A stretch of 64,000 nucleotides of DNA from Phycisphaerae bacterium (GTDB taxonomy: Bacteria; Planctomycetota; Phycisphaerae; Phycisphaerales; SM1A02), in assembly GCA_016873335.1 (NCBI GenBank), contig VGXN01000004.1:1-64000 (forward strand), read 5' to 3'. Shown here piece after piece: positions 51,504 through 60,092 of this stretch. Numbering within the stretch: the first letter of the stretch is position 1; each line of letters opens with the position of its first letter. The translations under genes and the position numbers were made by a program. The notes under the pieces were generated by a model. It had not been told where the DNA came from, did not search any database, and saw nothing but the letters and a program-made list of their open reading frames with translations.

Positions 51504-52402
51504 ACGCCCCCGCTGCCGACGGTGGCGCTCATGAGGGCGTCCATGAGGGCGCGCCCATCGGTCTGATCGCCGGCAGTGGCGTGCTGCCGCTCCTCGTCGC
51601 GCAGGGCATTCGGGCGGCTGGTCGCCGAGTCGCGTGCGTCGGGCTGCACGATCACTTCCACGCGGAACTGCCGCACCACTGCGACTCCTTCCACCGCGCG
51701 GGTGTTCTGCAGATTGGGCGGTGGATCCGCCTGTTGCGCGCCTCGGGCGCACGAGACGCCGTCCTGATCGGACGCGTGAAGAAGGCCACGATGTACCGCC
51801 CGCTGCAACTGCTGCGCCAAATGCCCGACCTCCGCACGGTGCTGCTCTACTATCACAGGCTGCGTTTCGATCGGCGAAGTCCTGCACTGCTGGCGGCGGT
51901 CGCCGAGGAACTTGCCGCATCGGGCGTGCATCTGATGGACTCCACGCGCTTCATTCCAGATCACATCGCCACCGAAGGTGTCATGGGTCGCACGACACCG
52001 TCGGCGGCGCAGCAGCGCGACATCGACTTTGGCTGGCCGATCCTTCGCTCGGTCGCCAACCTCGGCATCGGACAGGCGATCACCGTGCGCGACTGTGATG
52101 TGATCGCCGTCGAGGCGATGGAGGGCACCGACGCGACCATCGATCGCACCGCCGCGATCTGCAAGCGCGCCGGCTGGACGATGCTGAAGACCACGCACGA
52201 CAGCCATGACTTGCGCGCCGATGTGCCCACCGTTGGCGTGCAGACGGTGGAACGCATCGCCGCTGCGGGCGGTCGTGTGCTTGTGCTCGGCGCTGGGCGC
52301 GTCATCATGCTCGAACGCGACCGCGTGATCGCCGCGGCGGACCGCCTGGGCGTTGCGCTCGTCGGCATCCGAGGCACTGGGCACGATCCGAAACTGCTGT
52401 GA
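51500..52402 (+). CDS. lpxI: UDP-2,3-diacylglucosamine diphosphatase LpxI
   Basis: Cleaves UDP-2,3-diacylglucosamine to lipid X in lipid A synthesis, the alternative to LpxH. 300 residues with the two LpxI domains: N-terminal IGLIAGSGVLPLLVAQGIRA and RVKKATMYRPLQLLR, and C-terminal FGWPILRSVANLGIGQAITVRDCDVIAVEAMEGTD with VGVQTVERIAAAGG. The start ATG overlaps the upstream stop as ATGA. Its presence is direct evidence that the host makes lipid A. Confidence 0.92.
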   Translation: MNAPAADGGAHEGVHEGAPIGLIAGSGVLPLLVAQGIRAAGRRVACVGLHDHFHAELPHHCDSFHRAGVLQIGRWIRLLRASGARDAVLIGRVKKATMYRPLQLLRQMPDLRTVLLYYHRLRFDRRSPALLAAVAEELAASGVHLMDSTRFIPDHIATEGVMGRTTPSAAQQRDIDFGWPILRSVANLGIGQAITVRDCDVIAVEAMEGTDATIDRTAAICKRAGWTMLKTTHDSHDLRADVPTVGVQTVERIAAAGGRVLVLGAGRVIMLERDRVIAAADRLGVALVGIRGTGHDPKLL

Positions 52403-52977
52403 GCGATCCACCGTCTGTCCGCTTCGTCTCGCGCGCGGGGTTCAAGTTGCAGCATGCGCTCGAGATCTTCGGCGTTCCCGTGGAGGGGCTCGATTGTGCC
52501 GATTTCGGCTGCAATGCCGGGGGTTTCACCGATTGCCTGCTGCAGCGCGGTGCTCGCCGCGTGACGGCGATCGACACGGGCTACGGCATGCTCGATTGGC
52601 GACTGCGCAACGACTCCCGCGTCGATGTGCAGGAGCGCACGAACGCGCTGCACGCGCCGCCACCGAGCGGCGGGGTCGATCTCGTGGTGATGGATCTCGC
52701 GTGGACATGTCAGCGCCACTCGGTGCCCGCGGCGCTGCGATGGCTGCGCCCGAATGGTCGCATCATCACGCTCATCAAGCCCCACTATGAGTCGCAGGGC
52801 GGCGAGCGAAAGGCACTTGTGAAGGGTGCGCTCCCGCCTGAGGTCGCGGCGGCGGTCGTGGCGCGCGTCCTCGGATCGATGCCTGAACTCGGCGCACAGG
52901 TGCTCGCGGATTCACCGAGCCCCGTCATCGGGGGAGGGGGCAACAGCGAGCATCTCGCCCTGCTTTCGAGGTGCTGA
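52399..52977 (+). CDS. TlyA/FtsJ-like rRNA methyltransferase without S4 domain
   Basis: 192 residues corresponding to the methyltransferase half of TlyA: SRAGFKLQHALEIFG, SAM-binding DFGCNAGGFTDCLLQRGA, IDTGYGMLDWRL, VQERTNAL and the catalytic-lysine region IITLIKPHYE. TlyA proteins carry an N-terminal S4 RNA-binding domain that is absent here; the GTG start overlaps the lpxI stop (GTGA), so it is not hidden upstream. Expected to be a 2'-O-methyltransferase acting on ribosomal RNA, with RNA recognition possibly supplied by another protein. Lys/Asp/Lys/Glu completeness was not proven. Confidence 0.75.
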   Translation: MSDPPSVRFVSRAGFKLQHALEIFGVPVEGLDCADFGCNAGGFTDCLLQRGARRVTAIDTGYGMLDWRLRNDSRVDVQERTNALHAPPPSGGVDLVVMDLAWTCQRHSVPAALRWLRPNGRIITLIKPHYESQGGERKALVKGALPPEVAAAVVARVLGSMPELGAQVLADSPSPVIGGGGNSEHLALLSRC

Positions 52978-53041
52978 ACGCCCACGCCGAAGATGGTGTT
53001 TCGCCCGATGAAAGTGCGTCATTTTGGAGCCCGATTCGCCA

Positions 53042-53074
53042 CCTGAAATCGCCTCCTTCGGGTAGAATTTCAGG
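53042..53074 (+). promoter_or_regulatory. gyrA promoter with flanking inverted repeat
   Basis: TAGAAT (53063-53068) ends 12 nt before the gyrA GTG. It is embedded in an inverted repeat: CCTGAAAT (53042-53049) and its exact reverse complement ATTTCAGG (53067-53074), separated by 17 bp. The repeat spans the -10 and spacer, as expected for an operator, and could respond to supercoiling or DNA damage; no binding protein is identified. Confidence 0.5.
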
Positions 53075-53080
53075 CTTCCT

Positions 53081-55756
53081 GTGAGCAGCACGAATACTCC
53101 CTCTCCCGACCCGTCGTCCACGCTCGGACTGGTGATCGACAAGACGATCGACCGCGAACTTCATGAGTCGTACCTCGTCTATGCGATGAGCACGATCATG
53201 GACCGCGCGCTCCCCGATGTGCGCGATGGACTGAAGCCTTCGCAGCGGCGCATCCTCGTCGCGATGAATGATCTGAACCTGACGCCGGGGCGCAAGCAGA
53301 TCAAGTGCGCAAAGATCTGCGGCGATACGAGCGGCAACTACCACCCGCACGGCGAATCGGTCATCTACCCCACGCTCGTGAACCTCGGACAGGCATGGAA
53401 GACCCGCGCGCTGCTCGTCGACAAGCAGGGCAACTTCGGCTCGATCGAAGGCGATCCGCCCGCTGCGATGCGTTACACCGAAGCGCGCATGACGGGCGTC
53501 GCCGTGGCGATGCTCGAGGATCTCGACAAGGGAACCGTCGATTTCCGTCCCAATTACGACGATCGGCTCATGGAGCCGATCGTGCTGCCCGGCAAGTTCC
53601 CCAACCTGCTGGTGAACGGCTCTTCGGGCATCGCCGTCGGCATGGCGAGTTCGATGGCCCCGCACAATCTCACCGAGATTGCGAAAGCCATCGCCGCGAC
53701 GATCGACAACCCATCGATCGGTCTCGAAGGGCTCATGGCGATCGTGCAGGGACCGGACTTCCCAACGGGCGGAACGATCGTCGGACGACGCGGCATCATC
53801 GAGGCGTATGCGACGGGTCGCGGTCGCCTCACGGTGCGCGGCAAGGTGCGCCACGAGACGCGCGATGGACGCGCGGTGCTCCTGATCGAGGAGATCCCCT
53901 ACCAAGTCGTGCAGAGCGCGCTGATCGAGAAGATCGTCGAGGCAAAGAAGGAAGACCGTATCCCCGACATTTCCGATGTGCGCAACCACAGCGGTCGCGA
54001 CGCGCAGACGCGCATCCTTGTGGTGCTGCGCAAGGGCGCGGATCCTGCCGTGGTGGAGCGACAGCTCTACGAGTTCACGCCGCTGCAGACCACCTACAGC
54101 ATCATGAACATCACGCTGGTGAACGGTCAGCCGAGAACGCTGCCATTCACCAGCCTGATTGGCTGCTACATCGATCATCGGCGCGACGTGATTCGCCGCC
54201 GCACCGAGTTCCTGCTGCGGCAGGCGCGCCAGCAGGCGCACAAGCTGGAGGGCTTGGTGTACGCCGTATGCGACATCGATGCGGTGATTGCGATCATCCG
54301 TGGCTCACACACGCGCGAAGAGGCGATCGAGGCGCTCCTCGCGCGCGCGTTCCGCATCGCACCCGACCATCCGAACGCCCCGCTCGTCCCGAAGCGAATC
54401 GCCGAGGCATCCCGCCGCGGCGACGGCGCGCGACTGACGCGCGTGCAGGCGGAAGCGATCGGCGCGCTGCGCCTGATCCAACTCGTCGGACTCGAGATCG
54501 AGCGTCTGGCGCGGGAGTTCACTGACCTGCTCGCGGAGATTGACCGCCTCGAGGCGCTGTTGGCGGACGACAGGCTGATCCTGCAGATCATCCGCGCCGA
54601 TGTGCTGCAGTTGGCGGAGCGCTTTGGCGACGCGCGCCGCACCACGATCGAGGCGGGCGAAGCCGACGACTTCAACCTCGCGGAACTCATCCAAGAGCAT
54701 GATGTGGCGGTGACCGTCTCACACGAGGGGTTCGTGAAGCGGTTGCCCGTGGACACGTTCCGCACGCAAGGGCGCGGCGGCATCGGCATCCGCGGATCCG
54801 ATGCGAAGGACGGCGACTACATCGAACGCGTCTTCATCGCGAGCACGCACAATGACCTCCTGTGCTTCACGAACACGGGACGCGTCTACCGCACGAAGGT
54901 CTGGCAGATCCCCGAAATGTCCCGCACCTCGAAGGGGCGCTCGGTGCAGAATGTGATCGAACTGAAGGCGGGCGAGCACGTGGTGGCCTACCTGCCGATC
55001 CGCGACTTCGAGGCGCGCGAGGACTACCTCTTCTTCGCCACAGCGAACGGGCGCGTGAAGCGTTCCTCGTTGAAGGACTACCGCAATGTTCACCGCACAG
55101 GCATCATTGCCGTGCGGCTCAATGAAGGCGACCGCCTCGTGAATGTCGTCGAGACTTCCGGGCAGGACCACATCCTGCTTGCGACAGCCGAGGGCATGGC
55201 GATCCGCTTTGATGAGAACGATGCCCGCGTCATGGGGCGCGACACCGCGGGCGTCGCGGGCATCGATCTTGCCGATGGCGATGAACTGGTCGGACTTGTG
55301 CGCTGTGACGACACGGCACAGCTGTTCACCTGCACGGAGCATGGTTTCGGCAAGCGAACGGACATGACCGAGTATCTCGTCCATCAGGATGACGGACAAA
55401 CGCGCGCGCAGTCGCGCGGCGGCAAAGGGCGAATCGACATCAAGACCGATGAGCGGAATGGTCGAGTCGTTGCCGTGCATCCGATCCACGAAGATGACGA
55501 TTTGATGTTCGTCTCGAAGGGCGGCATGGTGGTCCGCATCCGTGCTGCCGATGTGCGGCTCGTCGGTCGGAACACGCTGGGAGTTCGCGTGGTCAAGTTG
55601 CAGGATGACGATGCCCTCGTCGGTGCGGCGCGCTTCGACCGCGCGGATGAGCCGCCGCAGGACGCGAACGCGGCGTCCGCCGGGAGCTTGTCGAACACCC
55701 CAACCGCAGGGTTGCCCCCAACAAGGGCGGATGGTCCGTCCGCCAACGGAGCGTGA
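53081..55756 (+). CDS. gyrA: DNA gyrase subunit A
   Basis: 891-residue type IIA topoisomerase subunit. Catalytic Tyr is Y132 (AAMRYTEARM); the quinolone-region GDTSGNYHPHGE is intact, and the tower and coiled-coil domains follow. The C-terminal beta-pinwheel has a GyrA-box-like QSRGGKG (consensus QRRGGKG), which marks it as GyrA rather than ParC. The GTG start at 53081 has only a short leader. gyrB is not nearby. The Pro/Ala/Ser-rich tail after residue 845 is probably disordered. Confidence 0.94.
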   Translation: MSSTNTPSPDPSSTLGLVIDKTIDRELHESYLVYAMSTIMDRALPDVRDGLKPSQRRILVAMNDLNLTPGRKQIKCAKICGDTSGNYHPHGESVIYPTLVNLGQAWKTRALLVDKQGNFGSIEGDPPAAMRYTEARMTGVAVAMLEDLDKGTVDFRPNYDDRLMEPIVLPGKFPNLLVNGSSGIAVGMASSMAPHNLTEIAKAIAATIDNPSIGLEGLMAIVQGPDFPTGGTIVGRRGIIEAYATGRGRLTVRGKVRHETRDGRAVLLIEEIPYQVVQSALIEKIVEAKKEDRIPDISDVRNHSGRDAQTRILVVLRKGADPAVVERQLYEFTPLQTTYSIMNITLVNGQPRTLPFTSLIGCYIDHRRDVIRRRTEFLLRQARQQAHKLEGLVYAVCDIDAVIAIIRGSHTREEAIEALLARAFRIAPDHPNAPLVPKRIAEASRRGDGARLTRVQAEAIGALRLIQLVGLEIERLAREFTDLLAEIDRLEALLADDRLILQIIRADVLQLAERFGDARRTTIEAGEADDFNLAELIQEHDVAVTVSHEGFVKRLPVDTFRTQGRGGIGIRGSDAKDGDYIERVFIASTHNDLLCFTNTGRVYRTKVWQIPEMSRTSKGRSVQNVIELKAGEHVVAYLPIRDFEAREDYLFFATANGRVKRSSLKDYRNVHRTGIIAVRLNEGDRLVNVVETSGQDHILLATAEGMAIRFDENDARVMGRDTAGVAGIDLADGDELVGLVRCDDTAQLFTCTEHGFGKRTDMTEYLVHQDDGQTRAQSRGGKGRIDIKTDERNGRVVAVHPIHEDDDLMFVSKGGMVVRIRAADVRLVGRNTLGVRVVKLQDDDALVGAARFDRADEPPQDANAASAGSLSNTPTAGLPPTRADGPSANGA

Positions 55757-55793
55757 CTCGACTCAACGGCTGGGTCCGAGCGGACTCGGGTGG

Positions 55794-55799
55794 TAGCAT
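55794..55799 (+). promoter_or_regulatory. -10-like element of the STAS gene
   Basis: TAGCAT ends 6 nt before ATG 55806, so the STAS-exbD-tonB set may start with a leaderless message. Confidence 0.45.
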
Positions 55800-55805
55800 C
55801 GCGCC

Positions 55806-56144
55806 ATGGCGCTGAATGAATGGTCTGAAACGGTTCTTGTCGGTGAGTTGTCGGACGAACCTGGTCTCACGGACGATCTGCAACTGCTCTTGCAACGGTC
55901 GGAGGGCAAGTCGAAGGACTTCCATGTGATCCTCGACTTCTCAAGCGTCACCTACCTCAACTCCTCGAATCTCGCGCAGATCCTGCAGCTTCGGAAGGTG
56001 CTTGCGGCGTCCAAGTCCACACTGCATTTGTGTGGTGTCAAGGATGGCGTGTGGAGCATCCTGCTGATGACGGGACTCGATCGACTTTTCAAGTTCACCG
56101 ACGACCTGCCCACGGCGCTTGCCGCCGCGCAGACAGGCGCCTAG
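55806..56144 (+). CDS. STAS-domain protein (anti-sigma factor antagonist-like)
   Basis: 112-residue single-domain STAS protein of the SpoIIAA type. Visible elements are VILDFSSVTYLNSSNLAQILQLRKVL, where the family's phosphorylatable Ser sits in Ser-Ser-Asn-Leu, and TLHLCGVKDGVWSILLMTGLDRLFKF at the C-terminal helix. Such proteins bind anti-sigma factors or other partners according to phosphorylation. No anti-sigma kinase or phosphatase lies nearby. It is 49 bp upstream of exbD and may be cotranscribed. Confidence 0.82.
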   Translation: MALNEWSETVLVGELSDEPGLTDDLQLLLQRSEGKSKDFHVILDFSSVTYLNSSNLAQILQLRKVLAASKSTLHLCGVKDGVWSILLMTGLDRLFKFTDDLPTALAAAQTGA

Positions 56145-56192
56145 TCACCCCAAAGCCTCCCACACGCGCTCAAGCGCGGACTCACCCGTTCC

Positions 56193-56699
56193 ATGCGCAT
56201 CCGCCGAACAGCACACGAACCGCGGATCGAACTCATCCCGCTCATCGATGTGATGATGTTCCTGCTGTCGTTCTTCATCTACTCGCAGGCGCTCGCCGTG
56301 CGTGTGAGCGTCATCCCGATGGAACTGCGCAAGTTCCAGAGTGGACAGGCGGCGAAGCCCGCTCCAGCCGCCACCATTTCGATCGCACTCGACGGCAAGC
56401 TCTTCTACAACCGCGTGCCGTGCGCGCTCACGGAACTTGCAGGGCGCGTGGCGGAATCAAAGCAAGAGGATCCCAAGACGGTCATCTACATCGCCGTTGC
56501 GGATGGTCAAGGAACGATTGACCGCGCGCCGCTGATGCAGGCGGTCTGGGACAAGCTGCGCGGCTGCGGGCTTTCCGTCAACTTCGTTGGCAAGCCCATG
56601 GAGTCCGATGACAAGTCGCCGACTGGACCACCGACTGCGCCGCCAGCGCCACAGCCAGCGCCACAGCCAGCGCCCGCAACGACGGCACCAACACCGTGA
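56193..56699 (+). CDS. ExbD/TolR-family proton-channel protein
   Basis: 168 residues. One N-terminal membrane helix contains the conserved proton-carrying Asp (RIELIPLIDVMMFLLSFFIY). A periplasmic ExbD domain (KLFYNRVPCALTELAGRV; PKTVIYIAVADGQ) and a Pro/Gln/Ala-rich tail follow. It powers TonB- or Tol-type energy transfer with a partner ExbB/TolQ, which is not encoded in this window. The tonB-like gene starts within its stop (GTGA). Confidence 0.87.
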   Translation: MRIRRTAHEPRIELIPLIDVMMFLLSFFIYSQALAVRVSVIPMELRKFQSGQAAKPAPAATISIALDGKLFYNRVPCALTELAGRVAESKQEDPKTVIYIAVADGQGTIDRAPLMQAVWDKLRGCGLSVNFVGKPMESDDKSPTGPPTAPPAPQPAPQPAPATTAPTP

Positions 56700-57946
56700 A
56701 CGAGGCTCGCCACGAGAACGCGCCGCTGTTCTTCGGTTTCGTCATCGCCATCCTGCTGCATCTTCTCGTTGCAGTGCCTGCACTGCAGGCATCTTGGGGT
56801 GTCGGCGGCGCAAGTCCGCTGAACTCGTCACTCGATGGTTCGAGCATGTCCGAGCAGAAGTTGCGCGAGCGACTTGCGAAGGCGCTGCAGGAAGAACTGG
56901 AACGCGCGGCGCGCGAGCAGGAGAACGAAGTGGTCCCTGGTATGGAGAAGGGCTCCGACGAGGGGATGACGTGGATCGGGTACGAGGAGTACCAGCAGCA
57001 TCTCGCTGCGCACGGCGAGACCGATCAGGCGGCGTTCACTGAAAAGGACGCGGGCGGTGGCGGCGCGCCGCAGGCAGGCGAGCAAGCATCCGGTGCACAA
57101 TCCGCGGAGCCACCTCCGTCGGCGCCGGCACAGACGCAGCCGCCCGCGCAACTGACGCAGCCCACACCTCCCGTCGAAGCGGTGTCCGCGGCCAGCCCGC
57201 GCCCATCGCCCGAGCCATCGGACACGAAGGGGTTCGAGCCGCAGCCCACGGCGGACAATCTGCCGCCGACTGCACCCGATGGCACGGATGCGGTCTTGCC
57301 CCCCGCGCTGCGCCGCGAGGAAACGCAAACGAATTCAACCGCGCAGTTACCCCCGACTGCACCAAAGCGCGACGACGCGATGCCAGAGCCAGTACCCCGC
57401 CCCGAAACGCCGCCTGCAACCGCACTTCCGCCAGCGACCGCTCCGCAGGTACCGCAACCGCAGGCACCGCAACAACCGACATCACAGTCGCCCACCCAGC
57501 CTGCACCGCAGACACCAACCCAGCAGCCGGCGACCTCTCCATCGGTTGCGCCAGCGGCTGGGCTTCCCGGCAGCGTCGGTCCGGGGCAGAGTCAAGGGGA
57601 ACGCTCCGACCGCGAGTCGGATGCCACGAGCATCGCCGATGTACCGCCATCACTCTGGAAGAATGGCAAGCCGCTCGCACGCAAGGGACTCGAGATCAAG
57701 ACCAAGAAGCCCGCGCTGCCGATCCTGACGCAGTTGACGACACGACCTGGGAATCCCATCTGCGAGATCCTGTTCGGCAAGGACGGCGTTCCCGTCTCGT
57801 GCAAGGTGCTGCTGTCGAGCGGCTACCCAGATGTCGATGGACCGGTCTTGGATGCGCTGTACCGCTGGCGCGCGAAGGGATCACAACTCGACAAACTTGC
57901 GCCCGGGAAGACGCTCACCTTCCGTGTGCGTTTCATCCTCAACTAG
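56696..57946 (+). CDS. TonB-like energy transducer
   Basis: 416 residues. The N-terminal membrane anchor (LFFGFVIAILLHLLVAVPAL) is followed by a charged helix (KLRERLAKALQEELERAARE) and a long Pro/Gln/Thr-rich spacer (about 120-320) able to span the periplasm. A C-terminal TonB-type domain (PICEILFGKDGVPVSCKVLLSSG; ALYRWRAKG; LTFRVRFILN) ends the protein. GTG start overlapping the exbD stop. With ExbD it should energise outer-membrane receptors. It converges on surE with 27 bp between. Confidence 0.82.
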   Translation: MNEARHENAPLFFGFVIAILLHLLVAVPALQASWGVGGASPLNSSLDGSSMSEQKLRERLAKALQEELERAAREQENEVVPGMEKGSDEGMTWIGYEEYQQHLAAHGETDQAAFTEKDAGGGGAPQAGEQASGAQSAEPPPSAPAQTQPPAQLTQPTPPVEAVSAASPRPSPEPSDTKGFEPQPTADNLPPTAPDGTDAVLPPALRREETQTNSTAQLPPTAPKRDDAMPEPVPRPETPPATALPPATAPQVPQPQAPQQPTSQSPTQPAPQTPTQQPATSPSVAPAAGLPGSVGPGQSQGERSDRESDATSIADVPPSLWKNGKPLARKGLEIKTKKPALPILTQLTTRPGNPICEILFGKDGVPVSCKVLLSSGYPDVDGPVLDALYRWRAKGSQLDKLAPGKTLTFRVRFILN

Positions 57947-57973
57947 ATACGCAACGGGTTTCGCGCAGTCCGG

Positions 57974-58762
57974 TCATCGCTGCAGACGGCTGCGCCACAG
58001 TCCGAGCGACGCATCATCGGTCAGGTCGTACCACAGCGGCGTGACCGTCACGAAGCGGTCCATGAGCGCCTCGACATCGCTGCCTTCCGCAGTGTGGACG
58101 AACTCCATGCCGCTGCCACACGGCCAGTAGTAGGTACGACCATCGGGCGCCTCGCGCCGCTCGTGGCGGTCGATGCCGGCAGCGGTGTTCATGCGAACCA
58201 CCTTGATCTGCGGCATCGGCGCATCGGGCGTTTCGGTCCGCGGAACATTGATCGACACCACGCGGTGCGCGTCGAGCGGATGCTCGAGCACGCGGTCGAT
58301 CGCGGCGCGCGCGATCTGCGCAGCACGCCGCCACTCGATCCTCGAGAAGTCGCCAAGATGCAGGCTGACCGCGATCGCAGGCACACCGAGAAAGGCGGCC
58401 TCGATCGCGGCAGCCACAGTGCCCGAGTAAATGACGTTGATCCCGACATTCGCGCCGCCGTTCATGCCGCTGATGACAAGGTCGGGTGCAGTGCCCGCAC
58501 CGAAACGCTCGGGCCAAATCGTTCGAAGCCCAAGCTTCACGCAGTCCGCTGGGGTTCCATCGACCGCGATGCCGCGGAATGTGTCGGTCACCGCCACCTC
58601 GCGCGTCATCAGCGCGCGGTGGAAGGTGATGCCGTGGCTCATGGCGGACTGCACGCCCGCAGGCGCAACGGTGAAGATTTCGCCCAGCGATGCGATCTCG
58701 CGGTGCAGCGCCTCGATGCCTTGCGCTTCGATTCCATCGTCGTTGGTGAGGAGGATTCGCAT
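57974..58762 (-). CDS. surE: 5'/3'-nucleotidase SurE
   Basis: 262-residue stationary-phase survival phosphatase that dephosphorylates nucleoside monophosphates. The N-terminal metal site is RILLTNDDGIEAQG (D8, D9). SGMNGGANVGINVIYSGTVAAAIEAAFLG carries the conserved Asn and active-site loop. The C-terminal part (TPLWYDLTDDASLGLW) is also typical. Monocistronic; a -10-like TATGCT ends 12 nt before ATG. Confidence 0.94.
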   Translation of the reverse strand: MRILLTNDDGIEAQGIEALHREIASLGEIFTVAPAGVQSAMSHGITFHRALMTREVAVTDTFRGIAVDGTPADCVKLGLRTIWPERFGAGTAPDLVISGMNGGANVGINVIYSGTVAAAIEAAFLGVPAIAVSLHLGDFSRIEWRRAAQIARAAIDRVLEHPLDAHRVVSINVPRTETPDAPMPQIKVVRMNTAAGIDRHERREAPDGRTYYWPCGSGMEFVHTAEGSDVEALMDRFVTVTPLWYDLTDDASLGLWRSRLQR

Positions 58763-58774
58763 GGGAACCTCGTG

Positions 58775-58780
58775 AGCATA
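58775..58780 (-). promoter_or_regulatory. -10-like element of surE
   Basis: The minus strand reads TATGCT, ending 12 nt before ATG 58762, in the 61 bp gap after the upstream glycosyltransferase gene. Confidence 0.5.
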
Positions 58781-58823
58781 GGCAGGGAACGCTGCCGCCG
58801 CAGGTGTGCGCGCTCGCGACGCG

Positions 58824-60053
58824 TCAGTCGCGCACGGGTGTCAGCACATAGTCGCGCCCGCCCCAGCGTACGGGTTTGCCCGCCACAAGATCACGCGCAG
58901 CTTGCCACATGATGCCGGCCACTGCGATGGAGCCGTGCGCACAGGTCAGCGCGGCGAGGCGCGGGACACCGATGAGCGCAAAGATGTGCATCAAGGTTGC
59001 CTGCTGCATGCAGAGCGCGAACGCACCGCAGCCAATGCCCGCCCAACCGAGTGGCGCATCACCGCTTCGCAGCGCGATGATGCCGCAGCCGAGACTGAAC
59101 CACGCGGCCATGAAGACGCCGGCGCCCGCGAGGAGGCACTCCGTGGCGTAGCGCCGAAGTTTGTACGGCCGTCGCCGCGACGCCTCGATGAAGATGCGCC
59201 GCCAACCATGACGGAACTGCTTGTAGGTCTCGTACATGCGCACGTGCAGCATGTCATCGGCGACGAAGAGCCCCGCGCGCAGGTGCGCCACTTGCACCGC
59301 TGCTCTGGCAAACGCCAGATCCTCGAGCAGATCGTCCTTCACCGCCGCGTGACCGCCGATCGCGTCGTATCCCTCGCGTGTGAACAGCATGAACTGCCCA
59401 TTGGCGAAGGGGCGTGGATGCGCCGCGTCATTCGCCCGCGCAATGGGGAAGAGTTTCATCAGTTCCATCGCAGCCATCGGCTGCACGGTCGCCTCGAACA
59501 GATGGCGGATGCTCACACCAGGCAGCGCCGACAGCAGCGACAGTCCGCGATCTTCGAGCAGCGCGACAGACGCTCGCACGAGCAGCGGATCGAACAGCGT
59601 GTCCGCGTCGGTGAACAGCAGGCGTTCACCTGTGGCTGCGGCGGCGCCCACCGCAGCAGCGTTGCACTTGCCGGCCCAGTCCGGGGGGCAGGAGTCGTTC
59701 TCGATGATCCGAAGTGAAACGCCGCGGCGCGAGGCATCGGGATGCCGAGCCCACTCGCGCTCGAGTGCGGCGCGCGAAGCATCGGTGCAGCGATCGAGCA
59801 CGAAGATCACCTCGAGGGCTGCGGGGTAGGACTGTGCCACAAGGCTTCGCAGCAGCTCGGGGGCGTGCTGCTCCTCATTGTGGGCAGGAACAACCACAGA
59901 AACAGTCGGCCACACATCGAGAGGCAGGTCGATCCCGCTGCGCATGTTGGGGCGTCCGCTGCGGTCGCGGTGGACACGCCAGCGCACGATCAGCCAGTAG
60001 AAGCCGCCCGCGGCAGACATCGCGGCGAAAATCCAGACGGAAACCACCAGCAT
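58824..60053 (-). CDS. GT2-family glycosyltransferase, HpnB-like
   Basis: 409 residues. One N-terminal membrane helix (VWIFAAMSAAGGFYWLIV) is followed by a GT-A domain with VSVVVPAHNEEQHAPELL, the metal-binding DAD (LLFTDADTLFD), FANGQFMLFTREGYDAIGG and the acceptor ED (DDLLEDLAFARA). Four C-terminal membrane segments follow. SCPPDWAGKCNAA matches the motif of hopanoid-associated HpnB-type transferases, so a lipid or hopanoid acceptor is plausible given hpnCDE elsewhere in the window, but this is an inference. ATG 60053 is favoured over upstream in-frame starts because TAGCCT ends 7 nt before it. Confidence 0.82.
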   Translation of the reverse strand: MLVVSVWIFAAMSAAGGFYWLIVRWRVHRDRSGRPNMRSGIDLPLDVWPTVSVVVPAHNEEQHAPELLRSLVAQSYPAALEVIFVLDRCTDASRAALEREWARHPDASRRGVSLRIIENDSCPPDWAGKCNAAAVGAAAATGERLLFTDADTLFDPLLVRASVALLEDRGLSLLSALPGVSIRHLFEATVQPMAAMELMKLFPIARANDAAHPRPFANGQFMLFTREGYDAIGGHAAVKDDLLEDLAFARAAVQVAHLRAGLFVADDMLHVRMYETYKQFRHGWRRIFIEASRRRPYKLRRYATECLLAGAGVFMAAWFSLGCGIIALRSGDAPLGWAGIGCGAFALCMQQATLMHIFALIGVPRLAALTCAHGSIAVAGIMWQAARDLVAGKPVRWGGRDYVLTPVRD

Positions 60054-60060
60054 CCCGCAG

Positions 60061-60066
60061 AGGCTA
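60061..60066 (-). promoter_or_regulatory. -10-like element of the HpnB-like gene
   Basis: The minus strand reads TAGCCT, ending 7 nt before ATG 60053. It is divergent from the nnrE -10, 26 bp away. Confidence 0.45.
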
Positions 60067-60092
60067 CCCCCGACCGCTCTCCGTCGGCGGAG

